Shown: in pieces, positions 24,959 to 34,066 of the stretch | Layout: each line of letters opens with the position of its first letter | Numbering within the stretch: position 1 is the stretch's first letter | DNA from: Thioclava indica | GTDB taxonomy: Bacteria; Pseudomonadota; Alphaproteobacteria; Rhodobacterales; Rhodobacteraceae | Reading direction: 5' to 3' | Assembly (NCBI RefSeq): GCF_000714545.1 | Contig: NZ_AUNB01000001.1 | Coordinates: 124,001-188,000 of the forward strand | Length of the DNA: 64,000 nt | Translations under genes and position numbers: made by a program | Notes under the pieces: model-generated | Seen by the model: only the letters and a program-made list of their open reading frames with translations | The model's database searches: none | Told to the model about the DNA's origin: nothing

Positions 24959-25987
24959 ATGGCTGCCAAGACCCGTCTAAACACCCCCTCGCGCCGCGCT
25001 TTTTTGCAATCAAGCCTTGCCGGGGCCGCCTTGCTTGGCGCGCTGCCCGCACGTGGCTGGGCGCAAGACGCCAAGCCGCTGAAAGTGGCGGGCATCTACA
25101 CCGTCCCGGTCGAGCAACAATGGGTCAGCCGCATCCACCTTGCCGCATTGGCCGCCCAGGATCGTGGCGATGTCAGCTACACCTATTCCGAAAACACCGC
25201 CAACACCGACTACCCGCGCGTGATGCGGGAATATGCCGAGGGCGGGTATGACCTGATCGTGGGCGAGATTTTCGGTGTCGAGCAAGAGGCCCGTGAGGTC
25301 GCCGCCGACTACCCCGACGTGGCCTTCCTGCTGGGCTCGTCGTTCAAACCCGACGCGGAAATCGGTAACCTTTCGGTCTTTGATAACTACATTCAAGACG
25401 CCTCATATCTCTCTGGTATCATCGCCGGATCAATGTCGAAATCGGGCAATATCGGCATGGTCGGCGGCTTTCCCATCCCCGAGGTGAACCGCCTGATGCA
25501 TGCCTTCATGGCGGGCGCGCGCGAGATGAACCCCGATATCACCTTTCAGGTCGCCTTCATCGGGTCGTGGTTCGATCCGCCCAAGGCCAAGGAAACCGCC
25601 TACGCGATGATCGAGAACGGCGCGGATATGCTATATGCGGAACGCTTTGGCGTGTCCGATGCCGCCAAGGAAAAGGGCGTGCTGGCGATTGGAAATGTCA
25701 TCGACACCCAGACCGATTATCCCGATACGGTCGTGGCCTCGGCGCTTTGGCATTTTGAGCCGACCTTGGATCACGCCATCGAACAGATCCGCGCGGGCAG
25801 CTTTATCGCCGCCGATTATGGCATGTTTTCCTTCATGAAAGAGGGCGGTTGCTCGCTGGCCCCGTTCGGCACGTTCGAGGGCAAGATCCCGCAAGAAGCG
25901 CTCGATAAGGTCAACGCGCAAACCGCGGCGATCAAGGATGGCTCGTTCGTTGTGGAGATCAACGACGCTGAACCCAAGTCCTCCTGA
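24959..25987 (+). CDS. BMP-family ABC substrate-binding protein (nucleoside type)
   Basis: A 342-residue periplasmic binding protein of the BMP/Med/PnrA family, whose members bind purine nucleosides. The N-terminus has a twin-arginine signal (SRRAFLQSS, hydrophobic core, AWAQ-like cleavage at GWAQD near residue 37). Family hallmarks follow: VAGIYTVPVEQQWV, the YDLIVGEIFG segment and NIGMVGGFPIPEVNRL. It is the first gene of a five-gene operon with a two-domain ATPase, two permeases and a cytosine deaminase, so the ligand is likely a nucleoside or nucleobase such as cytidine or cytosine. The ribosome site is AGGAGA. Confidence 0.9.
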   Translation: MAAKTRLNTPSRRAFLQSSLAGAALLGALPARGWAQDAKPLKVAGIYTVPVEQQWVSRIHLAALAAQDRGDVSYTYSENTANTDYPRVMREYAEGGYDLIVGEIFGVEQEAREVAADYPDVAFLLGSSFKPDAEIGNLSVFDNYIQDASYLSGIIAGSMSKSGNIGMVGGFPIPEVNRLMHAFMAGAREMNPDITFQVAFIGSWFDPPKAKETAYAMIENGADMLYAERFGVSDAAKEKGVLAIGNVIDTQTDYPDTVVASALWHFEPTLDHAIEQIRAGSFIAADYGMFSFMKEGGCSLAPFGTFEGKIPQEALDKVNAQTAAIKDGSFVVEINDAEPKSS

Positions 25988-25989
25988 GC

Positions 25990-27534
25990 ATGAGTGCGCG
26001 CGATCAGGCGCAGCCACCCGTGCTGCGCCTAAGCAATATCACGAAACGCTTTGGGGCATTATGCGCCAATGACGATGTCAGCTTTTCGCTGGCAAAGGGC
26101 GAGGTGATCGCGCTGCTGGGGGAAAACGGCGCGGGCAAAACCACGCTGATGAACATCCTCTTTGGCCAATATAGCGCGGATGCGGGCGAGGTTGAGGTGT
26201 TTGGCCAACGCCTTGCGCCGGGCAATCCGCGCGCGGCGCTCGATGCGGGCGTCGGGATGGTGCATCAGCATTTCACGCTCGCAGGCAATCTGACGGTCTG
26301 GGAAAATATCGTGCTGGGAACGCAGGCGCTTTCGGCCCCGCGCCTGCGCGCTCGCGCGGTTAAGGCCCGCATTGCGGATCTGTCCAAGCGCTTTCATCTC
26401 CCCGTCGATCCCGATGCCAAGGTCGGGCAGCTTTCGGTGGGCGAACGCCAGCGTGTCGAGATCCTCAAAGCGCTTTATCGCGATGCGCGCATCCTGATCC
26501 TTGACGAACCAACCGCCGTTCTGACGCCGCAGGAAAGCGACGCGCTGTTTGCCACCCTGCGCGAGGCGATCGGGCTGGGGCTGTCGGTCGTGTTCATCTC
26601 GCATAAGCTGCATGAGGTGATGGCGATTTCGCATCGCGTTCTGGTGCTACGTCATGGTCGCCTTGTGGCCGAGCGCGCGACCGCTGACACTTCGCGTGAG
26701 GAGTTGGCCGCGCTGATGGTGGGTGGCGCGGTTTCAAGCCCCAAGATCGCCCCGATGCCCCCCGGCCCCGCACTGATGCGGCTAAGCGACGTGTCCAGCA
26801 AGGGCGAGGGCCACGCGCCGGGGCTGCAATCGGTCACGCTAACCCTGCATGGCGGTCAGATCACCGGGTTGGCGGGCGTGTCGGGCAATGGTCAGGGCGC
26901 GCTGTCGGATCTGATTTCGGGACTGGCGATGCCCAGCGCGGGTCAGTTGGAAATCGCGGGTGATGCGATCACCAATTGGTCACCGCGCCGCGCCCTTGCC
27001 CGTGGCATCGGGCGCATTCCCGAGGACCGCCACCACACCGGCACAATCGCGGATTTTGATCTGACCGAGAATGCCGTTCTCGAAACCTATACCCGCGATT
27101 TCGCCCGCCATGGCTGGCTGGACTGGGCGGCTGCGCGCGCCCATGCCGAGGCGCTGATTGCGACCTATGACGTGCGCTGCCCCGGTCCCGATACTGCCAT
27201 TCGTCTGCTCTCGGGCGGCAATATGCAAAAGCTGATCCTGGGGCGCGTGCTGGAAACAAAACCGCGCATCATTCTGGCCAATCAACCGGTGCGCGGCCTT
27301 GATATCGGTGCGCTCAACTATGTGCATGCCCGCCTAGCCGAAGCACGCGAACAGGGCGCGGCGGTGTTGCTGATCTCCGAGGATCTCGATGAGATCATAA
27401 CGCTATCGGATGTTATCCATGTGATCTCGCAAGGCCGCCTCAGTCCCGCTTTCGCGCGCGGCACGATGGCCCCCGAGGCGCTGGGGCGGTGGATGGCGGG
27501 CGATGGATTTGCCGAGGTGGCCCATGCGTCTTGA
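25990..27534 (+). CDS. BMP-type ABC transporter, double ATPase
   Basis: A 514-residue protein with two fused ABC domains of the sugar/nucleoside class (RbsA/NupA-like). Domain 1 has Walker A GENGAGKTT (about residues 39-47), signature LSVGERQRVEILKAL and Walker B ILILDEP. Domain 2 has a degenerate Walker A (SGNGQGALSD) and the signature LLSGGNMQKLILGR with Walker B IILANQP. Such asymmetry is normal in this class, with one active and one regulatory site. It energises uptake through the two permeases encoded next. The start is 2 bp after the stop of the binding-protein gene. Confidence 0.92.
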   Translation: MSARDQAQPPVLRLSNITKRFGALCANDDVSFSLAKGEVIALLGENGAGKTTLMNILFGQYSADAGEVEVFGQRLAPGNPRAALDAGVGMVHQHFTLAGNLTVWENIVLGTQALSAPRLRARAVKARIADLSKRFHLPVDPDAKVGQLSVGERQRVEILKALYRDARILILDEPTAVLTPQESDALFATLREAIGLGLSVVFISHKLHEVMAISHRVLVLRHGRLVAERATADTSREELAALMVGGAVSSPKIAPMPPGPALMRLSDVSSKGEGHAPGLQSVTLTLHGGQITGLAGVSGNGQGALSDLISGLAMPSAGQLEIAGDAITNWSPRRALARGIGRIPEDRHHTGTIADFDLTENAVLETYTRDFARHGWLDWAAARAHAEALIATYDVRCPGPDTAIRLLSGGNMQKLILGRVLETKPRIILANQPVRGLDIGALNYVHARLAEAREQGAAVLLISEDLDEIITLSDVIHVISQGRLSPAFARGTMAPEALGRWMAGDGFAEVAHAS

Positions 27535-28573
27535 ACCCATCGCCAATCCCGGACTCGCACGCCGCCTTGCGCCGCCTGCGCTCGCGATTGCGGGCAGTTT
27601 TCTGGTGGCGAGCCTGCTCGCGCTGATCGCGGGGGGCAACCCTTTCGCGGTGTTTGGCGCGATCCTCAAGGGCGCGGCTGGCAGCAAATTCGCGCTGCTG
27701 GAAACGCTCAACCGCGCGACACCGCTGATTTTTACGGGCCTCGCCGTGGCCGTCGCCTTTCGCGCCAAGCTGTGGAATATCGGCGCCGAGGCGCAGCTTT
27801 ATGCGGGTGCTGTGGTGACGGTGATGCTGGGCACCGGGGCGCTGCCGTGGCCCAGCCTGCCGCTGCTGGTGGTGATCGGTGTCGCGGCGATGCTGGCGGG
27901 CGCGCTACTGCTGTTGATCCCGGCGCTGCTCAAAACCCGCTTTGGCGTCGATGAGGTCGTCACCACGCTCCTGTTCAACTTCATCTTTTTGCTGTTCGTG
28001 TCCTACCTGCTGGAAGGCCCGCTGAAAGACCCGATGGGCATGGGCTGGCCGAAATCGGCGCGTCTGATCCCCGAGGCCCGCCTGCCCCGCATCATCGACG
28101 GCTTGCGGCTGCATTGGGGCTTTGTGCTGGCGCTGATCTCGGCGCTTGTGCTGTGGGTGATCAACACCCGCACCACGCTGGGATTTGAGATGCGCGCGGT
28201 GGGCCAAAACGCCGAGGCTGCGCGTTTTGCGGGCATTCCGGTGACGCGCGTGATCCTGAAAACGGCGCTGCTATCGGGTGGGCTGGCCGCGCTGGCAGGG
28301 TTTTCCGAGGTGGCGGGGCTGAAGGGCTCGCTCACGCTCGATCTTAGTCCGGGCTATGGCTACACGGGTATCGTGGTGGCGATGCTGGCGCTGCTGCACC
28401 CGCTTGGGGTGGTGGTCGCGGCGCTGTTTGTGGCGGCGATTTTTGTCGGCGCAGATGCGATGAGCCGCGCGCTGGGGGTGCCCAGCTATCTGGCCGATAT
28501 CATGCTGGCCTCGGCGCTGTTGATGATGGTGCTGGCGATTCTCCTTAGCAAATTCCGCGTGGTGAGGGACTGA
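27524..28573 (+). CDS. BMP-type ABC permease, first subunit
   Basis: A 349-residue inner-membrane permease with about nine transmembrane segments. The family is the branched-chain/sugar-type permease fold (BPD_transp_2), seen in VVTLLFNFIFLLF, LGFEMRAVGQNAEAARFAGI (cytoplasmic coupling region) and GLAALAGFSEVAG. Its ATG at 27524 lies inside the end of the ATPase gene (11-bp overlap) with GAGGTGG upstream, so translation is coupled. It pairs with the second permease to form the channel of the presumed nucleoside importer. Confidence 0.9.
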   Translation: MRLEPIANPGLARRLAPPALAIAGSFLVASLLALIAGGNPFAVFGAILKGAAGSKFALLETLNRATPLIFTGLAVAVAFRAKLWNIGAEAQLYAGAVVTVMLGTGALPWPSLPLLVVIGVAAMLAGALLLLIPALLKTRFGVDEVVTTLLFNFIFLLFVSYLLEGPLKDPMGMGWPKSARLIPEARLPRIIDGLRLHWGFVLALISALVLWVINTRTTLGFEMRAVGQNAEAARFAGIPVTRVILKTALLSGGLAALAGFSEVAGLKGSLTLDLSPGYGYTGIVVAMLALLHPLGVVVAALFVAAIFVGADAMSRALGVPSYLADIMLASALLMMVLAILLSKFRVVRD

Positions 28574-29517
28574 TGGATCTGATCGACATCCTGACCTCTG
28601 CCGCGTTCTGGGCCGCCGCGATCCGCATCGCCTCGCCCCTGATTTTCGCCACGATGGGAGAGCTGATCTGCGAGCGCGCTGGAGTTCTCAACCTTGGCAT
28701 CGAGGGCATCATGGTCGCGGGCGCCTTCGCGGGCTGGATCGCGGTCTGGGCGGGGCTACCATTATGGGGCGGGGTTGCCGTGGCTTTCGCGGCGGGCATG
28801 GCGTTCGGGTTGTTGCACGCAACGCTGTCGGTGCCCTTCGGGCTGTCGCAGCATGTCGTGGGGATCGGGGTGACGCTGCTCGCCACCTCGCTGACCTTTT
28901 ACACCTATCGCGTGGTTCTCCCCGAGGTGTCCTCGCCGCCCAAGATCGAGGCGTTCCAACCCTTCGAGGTGCCGATCCTGTCGCACATCCCGCTGATCGG
29001 TCCGGCATTTTTCGCCCAGACCCCGCTGACTTACGCCGCATTTCTGTTGGTGATCGCGGTGGCGCTGGTTCTGTATCGCACGCCGCTAGGGCTGGCGGTG
29101 CGCGCCGCCGGAGAGAACCCGCAGGCGGTCGCGGCACAAGGCCTGTCGGTCACCGCAATCCGCATGGGCGCGGTGATCGTGGGATCGGGCTTCATGGCGG
29201 TGGGCGGGGCGTTCCTGACGCTCTCGGCCTTTGACAGCTTCTTTTTCGATATGGTCAACGGACGTGGCTGGATCTGCATCGCCTTGGTGGTGTTTGGCGC
29301 GTGGAAGCCGGGCAAGGCACTGCTCGGGGCGGTGCTGTTCGCCGCATTTGATGCGCTACAAATCCGGCTGCAACAAACTCCGATCGGCGCGGTGGTGCCT
29401 TATCAGCTATTCCTGATGATGCCCTATATCCTGTCGATCCTCGCGCTGGTGCTGATGTCGCGGCGCGCCGAGGTGCCAGCCGCGCTGATGGTGACATTTA
29501 ACAAAGGGGAACGATGA
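28573..29517 (+). CDS. BMP-type ABC permease, second subunit
   Basis: A 314-residue inner-membrane permease with about eight transmembrane segments and the typical second-subunit start LTSAAFWAAAIRIASPLIFATMG split as usual over the first helix. GELICERAGVLNLGIEGIM (about residues 30-48) is the family hallmark, and LAVRAAGENPQAVAAQG is the coupling region. The start ATG overlaps the stop of the first permease (TGATG). Its stop overlaps the cytosine deaminase start, which indicates one transcription and translation unit. Confidence 0.9.
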   Translation: MDLIDILTSAAFWAAAIRIASPLIFATMGELICERAGVLNLGIEGIMVAGAFAGWIAVWAGLPLWGGVAVAFAAGMAFGLLHATLSVPFGLSQHVVGIGVTLLATSLTFYTYRVVLPEVSSPPKIEAFQPFEVPILSHIPLIGPAFFAQTPLTYAAFLLVIAVALVLYRTPLGLAVRAAGENPQAVAAQGLSVTAIRMGAVIVGSGFMAVGGAFLTLSAFDSFFFDMVNGRGWICIALVVFGAWKPGKALLGAVLFAAFDALQIRLQQTPIGAVVPYQLFLMMPYILSILALVLMSRRAEVPAALMVTFNKGER

Positions 29518-30794
29518 TGTTCGATCTGCTGGTGAGGGGCGGCACGCTGCCCGATGGGCGCGTGGCTGATATCGCGATCAAGGGCGATCGCATCGCTGAA
29601 GTTGCCCCCAACATTACCGCCGGGGCGCGCGAGGTGATCGAGGCTGCGGGCGATCTGGTCACCCCGCCCTTTGTTGATCCGCATTTCCATCTGGACGCCA
29701 CGCTGAGTTACGGGCTGCCGCGCGTCAACGCCTCGGGCACCTTGCTGGAGGGGATTTCGCTGTGGGGCGAGTTGCGCGATCTGACCACCGTGGATGAGAT
29801 GGTGCAGCGCGCGCTGCACTATTGCGATTGGGCGGCCTCAATGGGGTTGCTCGCGATCCGCAGCCATGTCGATACCACGCCCGATCACCTCAACACGGTG
29901 ACCGCGATGCTGGAGGTGCGCGAAAAGGTACGCGATTATATCGACCTGCAACTGGTCGCCTTTCCGCAAGACGGGCTGTATCGCGCCCCCAATGGCCGTG
30001 AAAACCTGATCCGCGCGCTGGACATGGGCGTTGAGGTGGTCGGCGGTATCCCCCATTTCGAGCGCTCCATGCAGGCAGGCGCGGACAGCCTGCGCGATCT
30101 GTGCGAGATTGCGGCGGATCGCGGCTTGCGCGTCGATATTCACTGCGATGAAACCGATGACCCGATGAGCCGCCATATCGAAACGCTGGCCTATGAAACG
30201 CAGCGTCTGGGGCTGCAAGGCCGGGTGGTGGGCAGCCATCTGACCTCGATGCATTCGATGGACAATTACTATGTCTCGAAACTGCTACCCCTGATTGCCG
30301 AGGCCGGGATTGCCGCGATCCCCAACCCGCTGATCAATATCATGCTGCAAGGCCGCCATGACAGCTTTCCCAAGCGCCGCGGGCTGACGCGCGTCAAGGA
30401 GATGCAGGCGATGGGTATTCCCGTGGGCTGGGGGCAGGATTGCGTGCTGGACCCGTGGTATAGCCTTGGCACGGCGGATATGCTGGATGTGGCGTTCATG
30501 GGCCTGCATGTCGCGCAGATGAGCCACCCCGAGGAGATGGCGCGCTGTTTCACGATGGTGACGCAGACCAATGCGCAGATCATCGGCCTGCAAGATTACG
30601 GGCTGCACAAGGGGGCGCTGGCCTCGCTGGTGGTGCTGGATGCCAGCACTCCGGTCGAGGCGGTGCGGCTACGTCCGGCGCGTCTGGTGGTAATCGCAAA
30701 GGGCAAGGTGATTGCGCGCAGCGCGCGCGGGGATGCGACGCTAAGCCTGCCGGGGCGGCCGCAAACCAGCCATCGCCGCGCGCCCAAACGCTAA
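29514..30794 (+). CDS. codA: Cytosine deaminase
   Basis: A 426-residue amidohydrolase-superfamily enzyme that converts cytosine to uracil. Metal-ligand motifs are visible: FVDPHFHLDA (the H-x-H pair, about residues 58-63), VDIHCDETDD (His and catalytic Glu/Asp), SHLTSMHSMDNYY and GQDCVLDPWYSLG (the Asp ligand). The HSMDNYY and LQGRHDSFPKRRG stretches closely follow the E. coli CodA pattern. A related activity on isocytosine or creatinine is possible but less likely. It is co-translated with the ABC permeases, so the operon probably imports a pyrimidine and deaminates it. The ATG at 29514 or 29517 follows AAAGGGGA. Confidence 0.9.
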   Translation: MMFDLLVRGGTLPDGRVADIAIKGDRIAEVAPNITAGAREVIEAAGDLVTPPFVDPHFHLDATLSYGLPRVNASGTLLEGISLWGELRDLTTVDEMVQRALHYCDWAASMGLLAIRSHVDTTPDHLNTVTAMLEVREKVRDYIDLQLVAFPQDGLYRAPNGRENLIRALDMGVEVVGGIPHFERSMQAGADSLRDLCEIAADRGLRVDIHCDETDDPMSRHIETLAYETQRLGLQGRVVGSHLTSMHSMDNYYVSKLLPLIAEAGIAAIPNPLINIMLQGRHDSFPKRRGLTRVKEMQAMGIPVGWGQDCVLDPWYSLGTADMLDVAFMGLHVAQMSHPEEMARCFTMVTQTNAQIIGLQDYGLHKGALASLVVLDASTPVEAVRLRPARLVVIAKGKVIARSARGDATLSLPGRPQTSHRRAPKR

Positions 30795-31831
30795 CGCCCG
30801 AACGCGGCCCGCCAGCGCGCGATAAACTGCGCGCGTTTCTGGCGATCCAGCGCCACCAGCAGCACCGGCGAAATCGCGATGGTGTGCAGGGCGCTGGCGG
30901 GGGTGGCGCTGTCTTCGGGCTCGCCGTTCAGCAAAAGTCCCGCCGTGCGCAAATCTTCCTGACCGCGCGGCGAGAGCAGAAAATCGAGCAATCGTTGCGC
31001 GGCGCTCGCCTGCCCGGCACTTTTGGGAATCATATAGCCGCGCGACAGCATCAGCGTGTAATCCTGCGGCCAGACCACCCCGACATTGGGGTCGCGGCGC
31101 GCATTCACATAAGACCCCAACACGTTGTAAGCAATCGCGTATTCTCCTTGCGAGACGCCCTTGATGATTTCGGCAGAACAGCAGGTTGCCACCGCATCGG
31201 CGCGGCTGAAGCCCTCCATCAACGCGCCAAAGGTGCTGGCCTCAAGACTGTCCTCAAAGGCGAATAGATAGCCAAGGCCCGAGGCCTCGATCTCATAGGT
31301 CGCGATCTTGCCTTGATAGCGTCCCTCGGCGCGCCGCATCAGATCGAGTAGCGCAAACCGGGTATGGGGCACGTCTTGCGGCGGCACGAGATGGGTGTTG
31401 TAGATGATCACGGCGGGTTCTTGCGTGACGCCCCAAAGCTGGTCGCGCCAGCGCCGCGCGGCGGGCAAACCCGCGCTGGCGGTCGAGCGATACGACCCCG
31501 CGCAACCGCGATTGACCAGATCCACCATCTGATGCACCGCCGAGGACAACACCGCATCGGCGCGGCTTTGACCCGCCTCGCACTCGCGCTGACTGATATC
31601 GTAAAGCGCGTTTGATCCCCATTGCTCGTAATCCACCGCGATGCCGGGATTGCGCGCGGTGAAATCCTCCAGTGTCGGGCCAAGCACCGTGATATCGGTG
31701 GTCGAGCGCAACACCATGGCAGGCCCGTCCGCAGGCCCAAAACGGGCGCGCGCCTCGGGGCCGTCTTGCTGGGCCATGGCGGGCAAAGCGGCGGCGATCA
31801 ACGCCGAAACGAGTATCGCAAAACGGGTCAT
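30791..31831 (-). CDS. Periplasmic iron-type binding protein coupled to tctE
   Basis: A 346-residue secreted binding protein of the ABC iron(III)/sulfate-like family (SBP_bac class). A Sec signal peptide (residues 1-20, cleavage at AMAQ) precedes VLRSTTDITVLGPTLEDF and the two-lobe fold. Family segments RADAVLSSAVHQMVDLVN, WGVTQEPAVIIYNT and GEYAIAYNVLGSYV are clear. There is no ABC permease or ATPase beside it. Instead its start overlaps the tctE stop by four bases, so it is co-expressed with the two-component system and may act as its sensory ligand receptor. It converges on codA with overlapping stops. Confidence 0.85.
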   Translation of the reverse strand: MTRFAILVSALIAAALPAMAQQDGPEARARFGPADGPAMVLRSTTDITVLGPTLEDFTARNPGIAVDYEQWGSNALYDISQRECEAGQSRADAVLSSAVHQMVDLVNRGCAGSYRSTASAGLPAARRWRDQLWGVTQEPAVIIYNTHLVPPQDVPHTRFALLDLMRRAEGRYQGKIATYEIEASGLGYLFAFEDSLEASTFGALMEGFSRADAVATCCSAEIIKGVSQGEYAIAYNVLGSYVNARRDPNVGVVWPQDYTLMLSRGYMIPKSAGQASAAQRLLDFLLSPRGQEDLRTAGLLLNGEPEDSATPASALHTIAISPVLLVALDRQKRAQFIARWRAAFGR

Positions 31832-33219
31832 CGTTGCTCCTGTTCGGCAGGCAAAGAAATCACGGCGCGAAAGCCCTGCGCGGTCGCTGCCAGCACCAAT
31901 TCGCCGCCAAAAGCCTGCGCAACCGCGCGCGCAATCGACAGACCAAGCCCCGCGCTTTGGCCCACCGAGGCGGCGGTTTTCTCAAACCGCTCTCCGATGC
32001 GCTCCAGCACTTCGGCACTGGGTCCGGGGCCGGAATCCTCGACCCATAGGCAGGCCCGCGCGCCCTCACGGCTCGCTCCGACACGCACCCGCCCGGCCCC
32101 GTGTTTAAGCGCATTGCCCAGCAAATTGCGCAGCGCCTCGGTCAGTGACAGGGTGTCCGCCATCACCATCACCGCCTCATCGCCGATCTCAAGCACCACC
32201 TCGCGATTAGGCGCGACCAGCTCATGATCGCGGCTTTCAATGACATCAAGCGCCACATCGCGCAGATCCAGTTCAACACGGCGCGCCGCATCGGTGCGGT
32301 GAACGACAAGCGCGCGCGACAGCATCTGATCGAGCAACTCGCCCAAGGACCGGGTACGGCGCTGCAGACGGGTCAGGATCTGCTCGCGCCTTGCGTCATC
32401 TTCCTCGGCACTCGCCAGTTCGGCCTGCACCCGCAGCGCGGCGACGGGGGTGCGTAGCTGATGGGCGGTGTCCGAAATCAGGTTGCGCATCGCGGCCACT
32501 TGGCGATCGAGACGCGCCATAAAGCGGTTCATCGCCCCCACCATCACCGCCACCTCGGCAGGCACCGCCGCATCCATCGGCGTCAGATCATGCGGGTCGC
32601 GTCCGGCGAGCTGATCGGCAATGCGGATCAGCGGGCGCATCGCGCGGTCGATCACCAGCACCGCCAGCGCCAGCAAGGCAATCCCGCCAATCGCAGCGGC
32701 AATCAATGCATCGCGCGTCAGCCCCAGCGCCATCTCGGTGCGCGCGCGCAGGGTTTGCCCGACCGTGACCGTGACGGTGCCCGAGAAACTGCGCTCGGCA
32801 AAGCGGCGCGCCAGCGTGACAAACCGCGCGTTTTCATCGGCCATTTTTGCGTCGAAAAAGCTGGGGCTGGCGGTTGGCGTGGGGTTTGGCAGCGCGCCGG
32901 TCGCCCCGGTCAGAACCGCGCCGCCCGGCCCGCGCACCGAGTAATAAATCCGATCATCGGGCGCGAGGGCCAGCAGTTGAAACGCCGCCACCGGCAGATC
33001 CACAACTGGCGCACCATTTTGAATCGAGATCGCCTCGGCAATGTCATTGGCCGCGCCCAAAAGCAGGCGGTCATAGCTTTCGCGCGCCGCCGCCCGCCCA
33101 TAGGCAAACGCCGCCAGCGCCGCGACTGCGCCGCCCACCAGCAACAGGGCCAAGACGCCGCTGATGACGCGACGCTTCAGCGAGGCGGTCGCGCCCGTAA
33201 TCGCGCGGCCCTCAACCAT
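31828..33219 (-). CDS. tctE: TctE-type sensor histidine kinase
   Basis: A 463-residue membrane histidine kinase. Two transmembrane segments (about residues 17-40 and 170-190) flank a periplasmic TctE-N-type sensor domain. HAMP follows, then the dimerisation helix with the phospho-acceptor in ISDTAHQLRTPVAALR (His about residue 254). The ATPase domain has NLLGNALKHG (N-box), VEDSGPGPSAEV (G1) and GLGLSIARAVAQAFGG (G2). It pairs with TctD, encoded just upstream with an 8-bp overlap, and is co-translated with the binding protein downstream. The likely signal is a tri- or dicarboxylate, since tctCBA is divergent. The start 33219 is chosen over the extension to 33240. Confidence 0.9.
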   Translation of the reverse strand: MVEGRAITGATASLKRRVISGVLALLLVGGAVAALAAFAYGRAAARESYDRLLLGAANDIAEAISIQNGAPVVDLPVAAFQLLALAPDDRIYYSVRGPGGAVLTGATGALPNPTPTASPSFFDAKMADENARFVTLARRFAERSFSGTVTVTVGQTLRARTEMALGLTRDALIAAAIGGIALLALAVLVIDRAMRPLIRIADQLAGRDPHDLTPMDAAVPAEVAVMVGAMNRFMARLDRQVAAMRNLISDTAHQLRTPVAALRVQAELASAEEDDARREQILTRLQRRTRSLGELLDQMLSRALVVHRTDAARRVELDLRDVALDVIESRDHELVAPNREVVLEIGDEAVMVMADTLSLTEALRNLLGNALKHGAGRVRVGASREGARACLWVEDSGPGPSAEVLERIGERFEKTAASVGQSAGLGLSIARAVAQAFGGELVLAATAQGFRAVISLPAEQEQR

Positions 33220-33883
33220 CAAGCTGCATCCGGTAGCCAAGCCCGCGATGGGTTTCGATCACCACGCCCGACCCCGTCAGTTTCTTGCGCAACCGCGCGA
33301 CGTATAGCTCGATCGCGTTGAGACCGACATCGACATCAGCAAAGGAATACAGCCCCTCATACAGCTTTTCCTTACTCATGATCCGCTCGCTATTGCGCAT
33401 CAGCACGCCCAGCAAAACCGTCTCGCGCCGGGTCAGCGCCAGAGGTTTGTCATCAAGGCGCGCGCTGAGCGTGGCGGGCGTCCAGGTCAGACGCCCCAAG
33501 GTGAGATCCTCGCTTTTGGTCTCGGCTCCGCGCCGGATCAGGGCGCGCAAACGTGCCTCTAGCTCGCGGTGATCGAAGGGTTTCACAAGATAGTCATCCG
33601 CGCCCAGATCCAGCGCAGACACCCGGTCATCGACGGAAAACAACGCCGTCAGCATCAGCACCGGCATACGTTCACCGCGCGCACGCAGATCGCGCAGCAA
33701 TTCGGTGCCAAGCCGGTCGGGCAGGTGAATATCAAGCACCATCGCATCATAGCGCGTCACCGCAAGGCAGTCTTCGGCCGTGCCACAATCAGGCGCCACA
33801 TCGCAGGTCATCCCCGCGCGATGCAGGTGATTGCGCACCGCTTCGGCCATGTCCTGCGCATCTTCGACGATCAGCACGCGCAT
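33212..33883 (-). CDS. tctD: TctD-type OmpR-family response regulator
   Basis: A 223-residue response regulator. The receiver domain (residues 1-118) has acidic EDAQD near the start, phospho-acceptor Asp51 in AMVLDIHLPD, Thr in LMLTAL and Lys in YLVKPF. The winged-helix OmpR DNA-binding domain covers residues 125-220 (RRETVLLGVLMRN and VDVGLNAIELYVARLRKKL). It is divergent from the tctC gene, with 183 bp between starts, and probably activates tctCBA when phosphorylated by TctE. Confidence 0.92.
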   Translation of the reverse strand: MRVLIVEDAQDMAEAVRNHLHRAGMTCDVAPDCGTAEDCLAVTRYDAMVLDIHLPDRLGTELLRDLRARGERMPVLMLTALFSVDDRVSALDLGADDYLVKPFDHRELEARLRALIRRGAETKSEDLTLGRLTWTPATLSARLDDKPLALTRRETVLLGVLMRNSERIMSKEKLYEGLYSFADVDVGLNAIELYVARLRKKLTGSGVVIETHRGLGYRMQLDG

Positions 33884-34066
33884 CGCTTGATCTCTCCTGT
33901 TCGGGCGCTCGGGTTTCGCGGCGTTGCTGATGTGACAGGTTGGTGACAGCTTGGCCGGATACCTTTCGTTCTAACTGATCGCGAGGAGGCCGCAAAGAGC
34001 GGTGCGATCGGGTGATGCGGATCGGGCCCGCGACAACTGCCCGCAATGATGACTGGAGGACTTTAC
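33884..34066. promoter_or_regulatory. Divergent tctD/tctC regulatory region
   Basis: A 183-bp region between divergent genes. The likely tctC promoter is close to the end, before GGAGGA at 34055-34060. I see no clean TctD palindrome, though TGTGACAGGTTGGTGACAG (33931-33949) contains two GTGACAG-like direct repeats ten bases apart that would suit an OmpR-type dimer. Confidence 0.5.
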
